A stretch of DNA of 64,000 nucleotides from Trema orientale (Eukaryota > Streptophyta > Magnoliopsida > Rosales > Cannabaceae): the NCBI GenBank assembly GCA_002914845.1, contig JXTC01000576.1, positions 98,814 to 162,813 on the forward strand, given 5' to 3'. Below, in pieces: positions 22,523-34,467 of the stretch. The translations under genes were made by a program, and so were the position numbers. Under the pieces are notes generated by a model. It saw only the letters and a program-made list of their open reading frames with translations, searched no databases and had not been told where the DNA came from. Numbering within the stretch: position 1 is the first letter of the stretch; each line of letters starts with the position of its first letter.

Positions 22523-23795
22523 CTTCCATTTATCCCTCCTTCCAAACACAATCTTAAGTGTCACTAACTAACATTATCAATTTGTTTAATTAAAAGGTCA
22601 TTGTAAGGACTAGAAATGCTCATGTTACAGTATGTAGATGCTACGAATCTGATCGCTTTCTCATCCTAATTGAAGTTTCAACTTTGAAGGGCAATTGATA
22701 CTCGTGCATATCCTCCTACAATATTATATTGCAATTTGGCAAATAAAGATTACCATAAATTGTTGACTTCATGCCTTGCTTCCTCGTCAATTATATAAAT
22801 ATTATTAATTGTTAGCCCTCAGCAGAAAACTTGTACGTTTTATCTTATAAAAATGAAAATAATAAATTTAATACAGGTGAATAAATACATACATTTACAA
22901 ATATACTATGTCAGTTAGATGATTTATATGTTCTTATGATTGTAGTCATATTTAGATTTTCTGTCACTTTAAACATGTAACTCCAAAAATGTTTATCTTC
23001 ATATATATTCACAATAATTGACGCTTGTACGTTATTTTCCAAACTATCATATACTTCAAAAAAAAAAATTAGAGAAAATAATCATATTTTTATATAGATA
23101 ACTAATCACTATTACAGATGAGCAGCACATCTCCCATTTTCCAATTTATACGTACTGGCCTATGAGGTTCCCATGTCAATTTATTTGCCAACTTGGCAGA
23201 ACTTTATCATATACAACAACAATAATATATTAAGGAAATGTCTCAGCAGGAACTAAGCTAAACTTGGAACGGTGGATCCCAAATTAATGATTTCTATGAG
23301 ATGTGCTTGTTAGTATATAATATAGTTTATATTAATATGGCTTACACATAATTTATATTAACAAAATGACAAGTGGAAGATGACTTCTGTAATAAAACAA
23401 ATTATGATTAAGTTAAAAAAATAGCACAAAATTAATTAATTCTTGCAAGAAAAGAAATGTAACAATTCCCCTAGGCTTTATTTTTTGCACGTTCTTGTTT
23501 GGTTTGCCAACTCTTACTTTAGAGAAATAGAAAGAGAGAGAAAGAACAAGATGCAAGAGACAAAATTTCAGTGCCAAATCCAAAAGAAAGAAACAAAACA
23601 AAGGAAAAAAACATACTAATTAATTAATTAGACACTTGTCTAAATTGGATTAAACTGAAAAAATTTATAATAATCAACAAATAATATATAATCCGAGTGG
23701 CAGTAAATACTACTGAAATAGAGGAGTTATAGTTTTCGTAATAATTCAAACGCTTGCATTTACAACAGAGATATCAGATACTACATTCAGAAAAA
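22523..23795. other. Intergenic, no gene seen
   Basis: AT-rich DNA between the solo LTR and the 3' end of the VQ gene; the right part probably contains the VQ 3' UTR. No exon-like frame. Confidence 0.5.
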
Positions 23796-24506
23796 TTAGA
23801 GGACACATATNGGACCTCCAAACCCAAATTGCATCACATGAGAAGCATCCAAACTAGGAAGCATTAAATTAGGGAATTCCCCAAGCTCTTCAAACCCAAT
23901 AAACCCTTCCAGAAACCCACCTGATGAAATATTCTCATGACCATTAAAATCCCACATACCATGAGCTTCAACTTCTTCTTCTTCTTCTTCTTCCTCCTCC
24001 TCCTCCTTAACCCTTTGATCCGATCTCGCAATATAATCGAAACCCCGAATAAAGCCGGTAGTACTACTACTTTTCAGGTACTCCATACTCCTCCTGGCTA
24101 TTGGTACTGTTGGCTTGTGGGGAAAGTTGGCTAATTTGTTTTTGGAATCTTGAATATCATCACGGTGATCATGGTGATGATCATCTACTAATGCTGATGA
24201 TGATGATGATGATGGTGGTGTTCTAGGAATATTGTTAAGATAATTCCTTGGCTTGATTATCTTATTCTTGGCGCCACATTGGTCTTTCTGGGCCGGTTTT
24301 CCGGTGAGTCTTTGGACCAATTCCCGGAAGTTTGCCACGTCAGTCTTGATGATCTCCGGTGCAAATATGTGGATAATCCGAATCTTAGGTTTACTAGTGG
24401 AAACCTTGGATATTGTCTTTGAATCTTTGTGAATAGCCAAAGATGGTGAAGTTGAAAAGTGGGTACAACTTTGTTTCATTCTTAGGTTATTATTAATCTC
24501 TTCCAT
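23796..24506 (-). CDS. VQ-motif protein (WRKY-interacting type), 236 aa
   Basis: VQ proteins are small plant nuclear regulators that bind WRKY transcription factors or MAP kinases. Single exon, as usual for the family. The VQ core FxxxVQxLTG is present as FRELVQRLTG (residues 60-69), preceded by KIRIIHIFAPEIIKTDVAN, an arrangement I remember from the VQ17/VQ25-like group. After it come a Ser run (about 99-104), a His/Asp-rich patch, a Glu run (about 168-178) and a hydrophobic C-terminal part. The fourth-last codon contains the unresolved base (N at 23811), but it reads CCN, which is Pro whatever the base, so the protein is not affected. A TATA box lies about 115 bp upstream. The tandem duplication begins about 200 bp upstream of the ATG, so distal promoter elements may lie in copy A. 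Confidence 0.93.
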   Translation of the reverse strand: MEEINNNLRMKQSCTHFSTSPSLAIHKDSKTISKVSTSKPKIRIIHIFAPEIIKTDVANFRELVQRLTGKPAQKDQCGAKNKIIKPRNYLNNIPRTPPSSSSSSALVDDHHHDHRDDIQDSKNKLANFPHKPTVPIARRSMEYLKSSSTTGFIRGFDYIARSDQRVKEEEEEEEEEEEVEAHGMWDFNGHENISSGGFLEGFIGFEELGEFPNLMLPSLDASHVMQFGFGGXICVL

Positions 24507-24620
24507 GAAAAGGGATTAATATTAGAATAGAGCTTGAAAAATGTAGAGGGGGGAAAAAGAGAGAAAGAGAGGGTTTTTGGAGAAGTTGGTGTGTTTGTTT
24601 AGAGACGGAGAGAAAGGTTT

Positions 24621-24630
24621 TTTTATATAG
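24621..24630 (-). promoter_or_regulatory. TATA box of the VQ gene
   Basis: On the minus strand the sequence reads CTATATAAAA, 115-124 bp upstream of the ATG. This leaves room for a leader of about 85 nt rich in CT on the coding strand. Confidence 0.65.
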
Positions 24631-25855
24631 GGAGAGAAGGAAGTATTAAACTCAAAAAGGTTGTTTGATTGGAAGGAATACAAGTGAGATAAAAATTTTA
24701 TAAAGGAAAACTTAAATTAATTAATAACAAAATAACAAGCTGTCTGGTGGGAGCAAGGATTGGATGAATCCTTGTCTCACAAAATGCAAGAGCCAATAAA
24801 GTAATTGGAACTCAATGGTCCCCCAGTTCCCATTTTTAGATTTTGCCTTTTGCATGATTATATATGTGTGTATGTACAATATGTATATATTGCTTTACTT
24901 TACATAGTTGATTGAGGCAGCTGGCAAGATGGAGGGGTTGGATGTGAACACGGAAACACATGCAGTGATTTTTCATGTTAATTCCACTACACATAAATGA
25001 CCTAATTACAGTTCCTCTTTTTTTCAACTTGTAATATAATATATTATATAACAATAGTGCTTAATTTTCTTTGCCTTGTCATTGCAATATTGCTGTCCTT
25101 TTCTCCTCTTATAATGTTATCAGTACTTGAGAATAATTACGATATTTTCCTTTTAATATATTTAAAACTAATCAACTTAATGGATTAAATGCTCTGATAA
25201 AGTTGTTATAGGATAATCAAATGTTTCCATGTTGTCATATACAGAAGTAATTACCAATATAGAACCAAAATAACCAGATAGCCATAAAGTAATAAATTCA
25301 TGAGGGAATATTTATTGATTAGATATTTTCTATAAGTAATTCATGGCCATGGACTCACTCCTTTAATGATAGCCTTGTCGTATCAACATGAAATACATAT
25401 AATATTAGTTCTTAATTTTGACAATATTTATCCAAATCCAGACACAAATTACTGAAATTAACCGCATCAGGAAACGAAAAGTATTCAAAATCATGACCTA
25501 GTGAAAATCTTACCCATTTCGAGTTTGAACATGGGGAGGTCAAAATAGTAAATGGCCAATAAATGTACGTAGGAGCAACTAATTTCGACATAGCCTTGTA
25601 TCAAAGATCATGCTACCAAGTACTATACAACTATGCAGGCACAAAAGGACAATTGGGTAATTAAGACTATTTTTATTTTTGCTATATATAATTAAGTGAT
25701 ACGCCACTACTAGATAGTTATAACACGAATCCGCGTGTAGTCAGAAGAATGGACCAAGGTCATGGCTTGCATAAACGACAGCCGTACACCGCGTTACAGA
25801 AGCAGACCCAAAAAGAAAGAGCTAATTTTCTTTTTAGGAAAAATATATACATATA

Positions 25856-26096
25856 GGTTGCCAATCCAATAAGTATTTTTTTTTTTACCTATGGATAGGT
25901 ATTTTTTTTAGCCTTTGAATCATTATCTAATAGTGATCTAACGGCTATAATGAAATACATAAAAATACGTGCATCATTAATACTCTTTCTCTCTCTTATT
26001 TTTTATAATAAAAAAATGTGCATACTAAATTTTCATTGGCCAAATTGATACTTATGCATAGGTAAAAAAAAAAAAATACCTACTAGATTGGTGCCC
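25856..26096. mobile_element. MITE (TA-microsatellite family) in copy A
   Basis: Inverted ends: left AGGTTGCCAATCCAATAAGT, right ...CTAGATTGGTGCCCAT. It sits in a TATATACATAT tract. Same family as 7932-8422 and 56536-56774. Copy B lacks it but has a different MITE at the equivalent place. Confidence 0.75.
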
Positions 26097-28819
26097 ATAT
26101 ATATACAAAGTATTTGTTAATTTGTCTGTTCATCCTTTATGTTCTTGTAATTCTACTTTCTCCAGAACAAGACGTGATATTTATTCCAAGTACACAACTA
26201 TAATATATAACCAAATTTCGTCAAACGGGTGTCCAAAATTAGTCTTATTGAAATTCTGCTACCAAAATTAATTTTCAATTAGGGGACAGATTCCCAAAAA
26301 AAATTTACATTTACAAATGATATATTTATTTAATGATATTAAGCAGAGTTTAAGAATATGGTTTTAAGTTTTATCGATCTAATACTTAGGTTAGGATAAG
26401 CTTAATAATTAATATATATTCATGGCCACACTCTTTTTCTTTTATTCTCTTATCCAATGATATTTGATTGTCATTCTGATGGGAGGCTGAATTTAGGACC
26501 GTCTGTTTTAATAAGGGCAAGTGGTATTACTAGTGTATAAAGATTATACACAATAACACAAACCAGCTTTTTGGGAAATTGTAAAATACTCATATAATTA
26601 TGTAAAATTATACATAGTGCAAGTTGTCAACTTTTATTTAAACATTCCAGTAAGATTCTTTAAATAAATTGGTTCCTTGTTCTGCTGGTTTAAGACACGT
26701 ATGGGATATTGAAGGAGACTTTTGAAATGAATTTATACAAAATTAGTACGGATGAAATAATTATTAACAGATTTCAAAAAGAAACAACTATTATTATCAA
26801 CTTCCACTCTTCCTATTATAAGTTACGGATTAAAAAATATATACCAATAGATAGCAAGTTATCATTTTCTGGTTTAATTAGTTTGATGTGGAATGTGATT
26901 TACTAACCAAACTTAGATATAACATCTATTAATAAGAATATAAGCGCAGCTAAAGTAATAAATTATTACTAAAGAGGCTATTAATTATTATGGCACTTGA
27001 CGTACTTGACAACACATGAGATTAATATAGCGAGGCTAAGATCAGTTAGTTTTAGCTAATTAATTAGGTTATAATTACAATAGATTAAAAAGATCCTGCA
27101 TATATGTATATGCATGACAGAGTTAAATTAATCATCAGTTAAGATTCTAATTAGTATATGTATAATAAATGATGCCATGAATCCAAATGTCCTAAGCTGG
27201 TTTAGTACATATATGTTAGCATTCTAGCCCGGCCGGTTATGATCAAATGCAATTATAATACAAGAGCCTTTAGAAATAATTAGTGATCAATCATATCTAT
27301 AGCTTCCTGCAAAAAAAAAAAAAAGAAAAAAAGAAAAAAAAAATCAATCATATCTAGCTAGTGAAGATAAAAAAAAATAAACAAATAAAAATGATACATT
27401 TAATTCAAACAAAACCGAATAGAAATAACAAAAGCTTTTTATCCCAACATGGACAAATAAATGCGACACATATGTTTAACTCGGATACTTTTGCCGAAAA
27501 AAGATACGTAGTTTTGTTGCTTCTTGTTTACCTTTTCAACGCACATCTGTAAGAGAATCCCAACAAATTATATTCTCTCTATATATACCTATATGTTGCG
27601 GATATGAATTTACTAATTTTTACAATAATTTCAACACTTTGAAAGCAAGATAGCAAGTACGTATGGACGTGCAATATCTCATAGGCGTAAATAAATTAGT
27701 TGATAAATAAATTAGTTTATTATCAACTTTAATGTTGTCTCTATATATGCTTTCATCTTATACATATGTATATGAATATAATTACATATATAGCTGCGTA
27801 AGTCTACCGTACGTGGCCGGTTTTAGAGCTGGCTCTCACATAACTCACTAATGGAGCTTTCCGTATAATGTACATATACAATATAATTAATTATAAAATT
27901 TCCGAGAGAATTAAAGATGCCCTAATTAATCCCTAAACAGGTGCTTATTTTTTTTAAATCGGGTGCTTATTTAGTACTTGATTAATTAATAGCTTCGCAT
28001 TAATTAATCAAATTGATCAATATTGCGTTGTTTTATCTGTAAAATGAAGACAACATAGTCGGTCTATATCTATAGAATGTAAAAATAGAAGGATATTATC
28101 AAAGTGAATATACTTTTTAAGTGCATAGATTGATAGTTTTTCTTTGTTCTCTATAACAAGTTTTCTCCTTAATTAAGTTTGCTACTCCTTTTTTCAACAT
28201 ATAACAGATCTGAATATGGCCTTGAAATTTTTGTGATCGGAAACATACCATATGCTTTTCTAATTTTAACTAAACATTCCATATGTATATGTCGTATATA
28301 TACACACATGTATATTTATACATTTTATATATATGCTTTTCTAGTTGTAACTTGTGACCAACTATCCTTCTTACCTTTTTAATTTTCAAAAAAATTCAAA
28401 ATAGATGTACAATACCATGTTTTTCGGCGTGCAATCCCTATTAGGCGGAGCCCATAAAATTTCTTGTTCAAGCTAGCCTGGTTATAACATGTATGTACAT
28501 TTATATATCAGAGTTTAGAATTTACATTATAAATGGAATCAGTAATATATATTTCCATTTCCCATTGCTTTTTGGAAAGTAGTTTCTTAATTTACCCAGC
28601 TATACTAGCTAGTTCTATAAAATTAAGTGACATGGATAATTAAATGAAGCTTATAAGAGGGATATATTTATCGAATTAAGAACTAAATTGTATTTCTATA
28701 ATTTCCAATAGGATATTATGTAAACCAAACTGTAGAAGACCAAATAGTTGCTCTACAAACGTGAAATTTAAAACTAAGACGTTTTCTTTTTGGTAAAAAA
28801 AAACCTTCAACCGTACTAC

Positions 28820-29305
28820 CCAAAAAAAAAAGTCATAATTTAGTGACAACTTTTTAGTCGCAACAAGATTTTTTTTGCGACTAAAAGTGACATTTTGTAA
28901 CAACTAAAATTTCTTGTGACAATTTTATTATAAGTTGTCACTAACGTACTTTTAGTCACAATATTTTACATATAGTAATGAAATTTGTTGTAACTCAAAT
29001 AAGGGTTACAATAATAAATCGAGTTATATAGAACATCTTATAATGAGAATTAGGAAATCGATTCATAAACTTGAAGGCTGAAAAAAAAATCTCAGAAATC
29101 TTAGAGCAAAGGTAGTCCTCCGACAACGATTTGGAGAATAAAAACTCCATGAAAGATATTATAGAGCTCTTCAATAGCTTATATTTTTGTGACTAGAATT
29201 TTTAGTTGTGAATTTTTTGGTCACGGTATAATAAAAATGACATTTTTTCAGTCAATAATTTTTTACTTTCAGTCACAAATTTTGTTGCGACTAATAGTGA
29301 AAATT
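28820..29305. mobile_element. CACTA-like element rich in TTTTAGTCGCAA motifs (copy A)
   Basis: Many direct and inverted copies of TTTTAGTCRCAA / TTGYGACTAAAA at both ends, the subterminal style of CACTA-derived MITEs. The counterpart in copy B (about 33885-34290) has an internal deletion on its left side, so the insertion is older than the duplication. Family relative: 56132-56456. Confidence 0.6.
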
Positions 29306-31611
29306 TTGGCAATTAACTATATATAAATATAGTTTCTTGAGAGTTCGACGGTGGATACTAAAAATAACTTTTTTATTCTAGCAATTTTTGTCTTAAATTT
29401 AGGTGACATTTTTTGTTCTTCCTTTTTGGCTAATTGTACATACATACTTAACAATAATTGCTTAAANAACCGTCAGATCCGCACGTGAAGATGAGATTCA
29501 AAATCAGATCTGACGTCATCTGATTGCGTCATCAAAGAGAGAGAGAGATTGCACGAGTCTCGTGCCGGCTGGGCCGGCCCATAGTGAGGCTCACATAATG
29601 GTACAATTACCAAAGTAACCAACTACGAATTTGAAGGGAGCCAACTCAAAGGCAGTTGGGGTGCACGACTGCTTGGCTTCCGTTGGATCCCAATTGCATC
29701 CTTCTCTTCATTTTTCAAACATGTGCCCAACACCCCCCCTCCATTTTTTTTTTCCTTTTTTTTTAATTTATTTTTTATTTCTTTCACTTTTTGGAAATGG
29801 AATTATTTCGATCATTATTTTTTCTTCTTCTTTTTTTTCAATTGAATTATTCGAATTTTGTACCTCAACATTAACACATGTATCATCAATCATCATATAA
29901 ATGCTATAACCTCTAATTTTTAGTTTTTTTTTTTTCATTAATTTTTAGTTGTTTTTTTTTCATCATCATATAAATGCTATAAACTCTAATTTTTAGTGTT
30001 TTTTTTTTCTTCAAGGGATATACGTACAATTCTTCGCTTAGTTTTGTTTGCATTAGGAAATAAGATATGATGTGGTTTTCTTTTCGATTGAGGTTGAACA
30101 AGCTTATAAAATTACACAAATTCACATAGGAAAGATGGTAGGACCCGTAGAAGTACATTGGTTTAAGCCCAGCGCACAATTGATAGAATGACCTTCAGTT
30201 TAATTCATATCTATAGCTACTGTTGTTTAATGAGTAGTATGTCTATAATAATTAATTTTCACAAACTATGTCCTATAGATCATATCATCAAATCAATAAA
30301 ACAAGTCTTGTTTTAAAAGATTGGTGTCCCGTATCCCAAACAAGAAATCCAAACAAGAAATTCAATTAAACGAGATTCAGAGATAATTTTTTAAAGAAAT
30401 ATTTGTGTATTTTATTAACGGTATTAATTCAATTCATCTTAAATTAACTAATAACAAAATAACAAGGTGTCTGGTGGGAGCAAGGATTGGATGAATCCTT
30501 GTCTGACAAAATGCAAGAGTCAATAAAGTACTTGGAACTCAATGGTCCCCCAGTTCCCATTTTTAGATTTTGTCTTTTGTATTATTATATATGTGTGTAT
30601 GTATAATAGTATATGTACAATATGTGTAATTATATATTGCTTTACTTTACATAATTGATTGAGGGAGCTGGCAAGATGGAGGGGTTGGATGTGAACACGG
30701 AAACACATGCAGTGATTTTTCATGTTAATTCCACTACACAAAAATGACCTAATTACACTTCCTCTTTTTTCATCTTGTAATATCATTAATATAATATATG
30801 ATATAATGATAGTGCTCAATTTTCTTTGCCTTGTAATTGCAATATTGCTGTCCTTTTCTCCTCTTATAATGTTCTACTCGCCCTTATGAGTACTTGAGAA
30901 TAATTAGGATATCTTCCTTTTAATATATTTAAAAACTAATCAACTTAATGGGATTAAATGCTCCGATAAAGTTGTTATAGGATAATCAAATGTTTCCATG
31001 TTGTCTATATACAGAAGTAATTACCAATATAGAACCCAAATAACCAGATAGCCATAAAGTAATCAATTCATGAGGGAATATTTATTGATTAGATATTTTC
31101 TATAAGCAATTCATGGCCATGGACTCGGAATGATCACCTTGTCGTATCAACATGAAATACATATATAATATTAGTTCTTAATTTTGACAATATTTATCCA
31201 AATCCAGACACAAATTACTGGAATTAACTGCATCAGAAGACGAACAGTATTCAAAATCATGACATAGTGAAAATCTTACATATTACGAGTTTGAACATGG
31301 GGAGGTCAAAATAGTAAATGGCCAATAAATGTACGTAGGAGAAACTAATTTCGACATATCCTTGTATCAAAAATCATGCTACCAAGTATTATACAACTAT
31401 GCAGGCACAAAAGGACAATTGGGTAATTAAGACTATGTTTATTTTTGCTATATATAATTAAGTGATGCGCTACTACTATACAGTTATACCACGAATCTGC
31501 TTGTAGTCAGAATAAACAAAGGTCATGGCTTGCATATACACAATCCCGCGTTACAGAAACAGACCCAAAAAGGAAGAGCTAATTTTCTTTTTAAGAAAAA
31601 TATATATACAT

Positions 31612-31792
31612 GAGTAATGATGGGGACACTAAAATTATACACCAAAAAATTACACTAATGATGTGGCATCACTTTCAGCCTTATAATTTTCAGTGGTGTG
31701 GTCCCACTCTAAAATAAAAGGTGGTTAAAATGCATGCCACATCATTTGGTGTGAGTATTTGGTGCAAGATTTTGGTGTCCCTATCATTACTG
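31612..31792. mobile_element. MITE (GTAATGATGGGGACAC family) in copy B
   Basis: Inverted ends of about 32 bp: left GAGTAATGATGGGGACACTA; reverse complement of the right end CAGTAATGATAGGGACACCA. Same family as 39787-39971. Inserted in the (TA)n tract where copy A holds an unrelated MITE. Confidence 0.8.
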
Positions 31793-34467
31793 TATATACA
31801 TATATATATATATATGTATATATATATAAAGTATTTGTGAATTTGTCTGTTGATCCTTTTATGTTCTTGTAATTCTACTTTCTCCACAACAAGACGTGAT
31901 ATTTATTCCAAGTACACAACTATAATATATAACCAAATTTCGTCAAACGGGGGTTCAAGATTAGTCTTATTGAAATCCTGCTACCAAAATTAATTTTCAA
32001 TTAGGGGACAGATTCCCAAAAAATTTTGACATTTACAAATGATATATTTATTTAAAGATATTAAGCAGAGTTTAAGAATATGGTTTTAAGTTTTATCGAT
32101 CTAATATTTAGATGTAACATCTATTAATAATAATATAAGCGCAGCTAAAGTAATAAATTACTAAAGAGCCTATTAATTATTATTGTACTTGGCGTACTTG
32201 ACAACACATGAGATTAATATAGCGAGGCTAAGATCAGTTAGTTTTAGCTAATTAATTAGGTTATAATTACAATAGATTAAAAAGATCCTGTATATATGTA
32301 TATGCATGACTGAGTTAAATTAATCATCAGTTAAGATTCTAATTAGTATATGTGTAATAAATGATGCCATGAATCTAAATGTCCTAAGCTGGTTTAATAC
32401 ATATATGTTTGCATTCTAGCCTGGTCGGTTATGATCAAATGTAATTATAATACAAGAGCCTTTAGAAATAATTAGTGATCAATCATATCTAATTCCTGCT
32501 ATAAAAAAAAAAAAGAAAAATCAATCATATCTAGCTAGTGAAGATAAAAAAAATAAATAAACAAATAAAAATGATACATTTAATACAAACAAAACCGAAT
32601 AGAAATAACAAAAGCTTTTTATCCCAATATGGACAAATGAATGCGACACATATGTTTAACTCGGATACTTTTGCCGAAAAAAGATACGTAGTGTTGTTGC
32701 TTCTTGTTTACCTTTTCAACGCACATCAGTAAGAGAATCCCAACAAATTATATTCTCTCTATATATACCTATATGTTGCGGATATGAATTTACTAATTTT
32801 TACAATAATTTCAACACTTTGAAAGCAAGATAGCAAGTACGTATGGACGTGCAATATCTCATAGGCGTAAATAAATTAGTTGATAAATAAATTAGTTTAT
32901 TATCAACTTTAATGTTGTCTCTATATATGCTTTCATCTTATACATATGTATATGAATATAATTACATATATAGCTGCGTAAGTCTACCGTACGTGGCCGG
33001 TTTTAGAGCTGGCTCTCACACAACTCACTAATGGAGCTTTCCGTATAATGTACATATACAATATAATTAATTATAAAATTTCCGAGAGAATTAAAGATGC
33101 CCTAATTAATCTCTAAACAGGTGCTTATTTTTTAAATCGGGTGCTTATTTTAGTACTTGATTAATTAATAGCTGCGCATTAATTAATCAAATTGATCAAT
33201 ATTGCCTTGTTTTATCTGTAAAATGAAGACAACATAGTCGGTCTATATCTATAGAATGTAAAAATAGAAGGATATTGTAAAAGTGAATATACTTTTTAAG
33301 TGCATAGATTGATAGTTTTTCTTTGTTCTCTATAACAAGTTTTCTACTTAATTAAGTTTGCTACTCCTTTTTTCAACATATAACAGATCTGAATATGGCC
33401 TTGAAATTTTTGTGATCGGAAACATACCATATGCTTTTCTAATTTTAACTAACATTCCATATGTATATGTTGTATATATACACGCATATACATTTATATA
33501 TTTTATATATATATGCATGCTTTTCTAGTTGTAACTTGTAACCAACTATCCATCTTACCTTTTTAATTTTCAAAAAAAAAATTCAAAATAGATGTACAAT
33601 ATACCATGTTTTTCGGCGTGCAATCTCTATTAGGCAGAGTTTAGAATTTACATTATAAATGGAATTAGTAATATATATTTCCATTTCACGTTGCTTTTTG
33701 GAAAGTAGTTTCTTAATGTACCCAGCTATACTAGCTAATTTTTATAAAATTAAGTGACAATTTTAATGGCTAATTAAATGAAGCTTATAAGAGGGATATA
33801 TGTAGAGAATTAAGAGTTAAATTGTATTTCTATTATTGCCAATAGGATATTATGTAAACTTTCAACCCTTTATATATAATAATAAAATTAATTGTGACTA
33901 AAAAGTAAATTTAATTATATTTAGTCGCAATAATTTTTTTTAAAGTAAACAATTTCATTAAAACTCAAATAAGGGTTATAATAGCAGATCGAGTTATATA
34001 GAACCTCTTATAATGAGAATCAGGAAATTGATTCATAAACTTGAAGACAGAAAAAAAAAAAAAAAAAAATCTTCAGAGATCTCGGAGCAAAGGTAATCCC
34101 CCGACAACCATTTTGGAGAAAACTTTTTAAAAGATTATAGAGCTCTTCTATGATTTGTATTTTTGTGACTAGAATTTTTAGTTATGAACTTTTTAGTCAT
34201 AGTATAATAAAAATGACATTTTTTTAGTCAATAATTTTTCACTCTTAGTCACAAATTTTGTTGCGACTAATATGAAGATTTTGGCAATTAACTGTATATA
34301 AATATAGTTTTGTTCTCATAAAGAGGAGACACATTCCAATTTTGGGCTTGAGAGTTCGACGATGGATGCTAAAAATAACTTTTTTGTCCTTGCAATTTTT
34401 GTCTTAAATTTAGGTGACATTTTTTGTTCTTCTTTTGGGCTAATTGTACATACATGCTTAACAATAA

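Larger units (their letters stand above)
24709..30437. repeat. Tandem segmental duplication, copy A
   Basis: Begins CTTAAATTAATTAATAACAA and ends where the same words restart at 30438. Anchors shared with copy B, in order: GTCTGGTGGGAGCAAGGATT (24740/30469), GATGGAGGGGTTGGATGTGA (24928/30675), CCATGGACTCAC/CGGA (25350/31120), AAGCGCAGCTAAAGTAATAA (26942/32138), ACGGACGTGCAATATC-like block (27660/32840), and CTCAAAGGCAGT(T/C)GGGGTGC (29645/36258). No credible gene lies in it. Copy-specific differences: the MITE 25856-26096, a stretch of about 525 bp (26387-26911) and one of about 83 bp (near 28440-28515), both missing from copy B, and a GGGCCGGCCC palindrome segment near 29571. Confidence 0.93.

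Noticed and set aside
29631..29900. Frames with KAVGVH(D/N)CLA in both duplication copies (29631-29900, 36183-36446)
   Set aside because: They start differently, run into T-rich low-complexity sequence and have no family similarity.
27361..32732. Small ORFs of 63 and 64 codons conserved between the duplication copies (27361-27552 and 32538-32732)
   Set aside because: They differ little only because the entire block around them is equally conserved. No codon-position bias, motif or start context supports translation.
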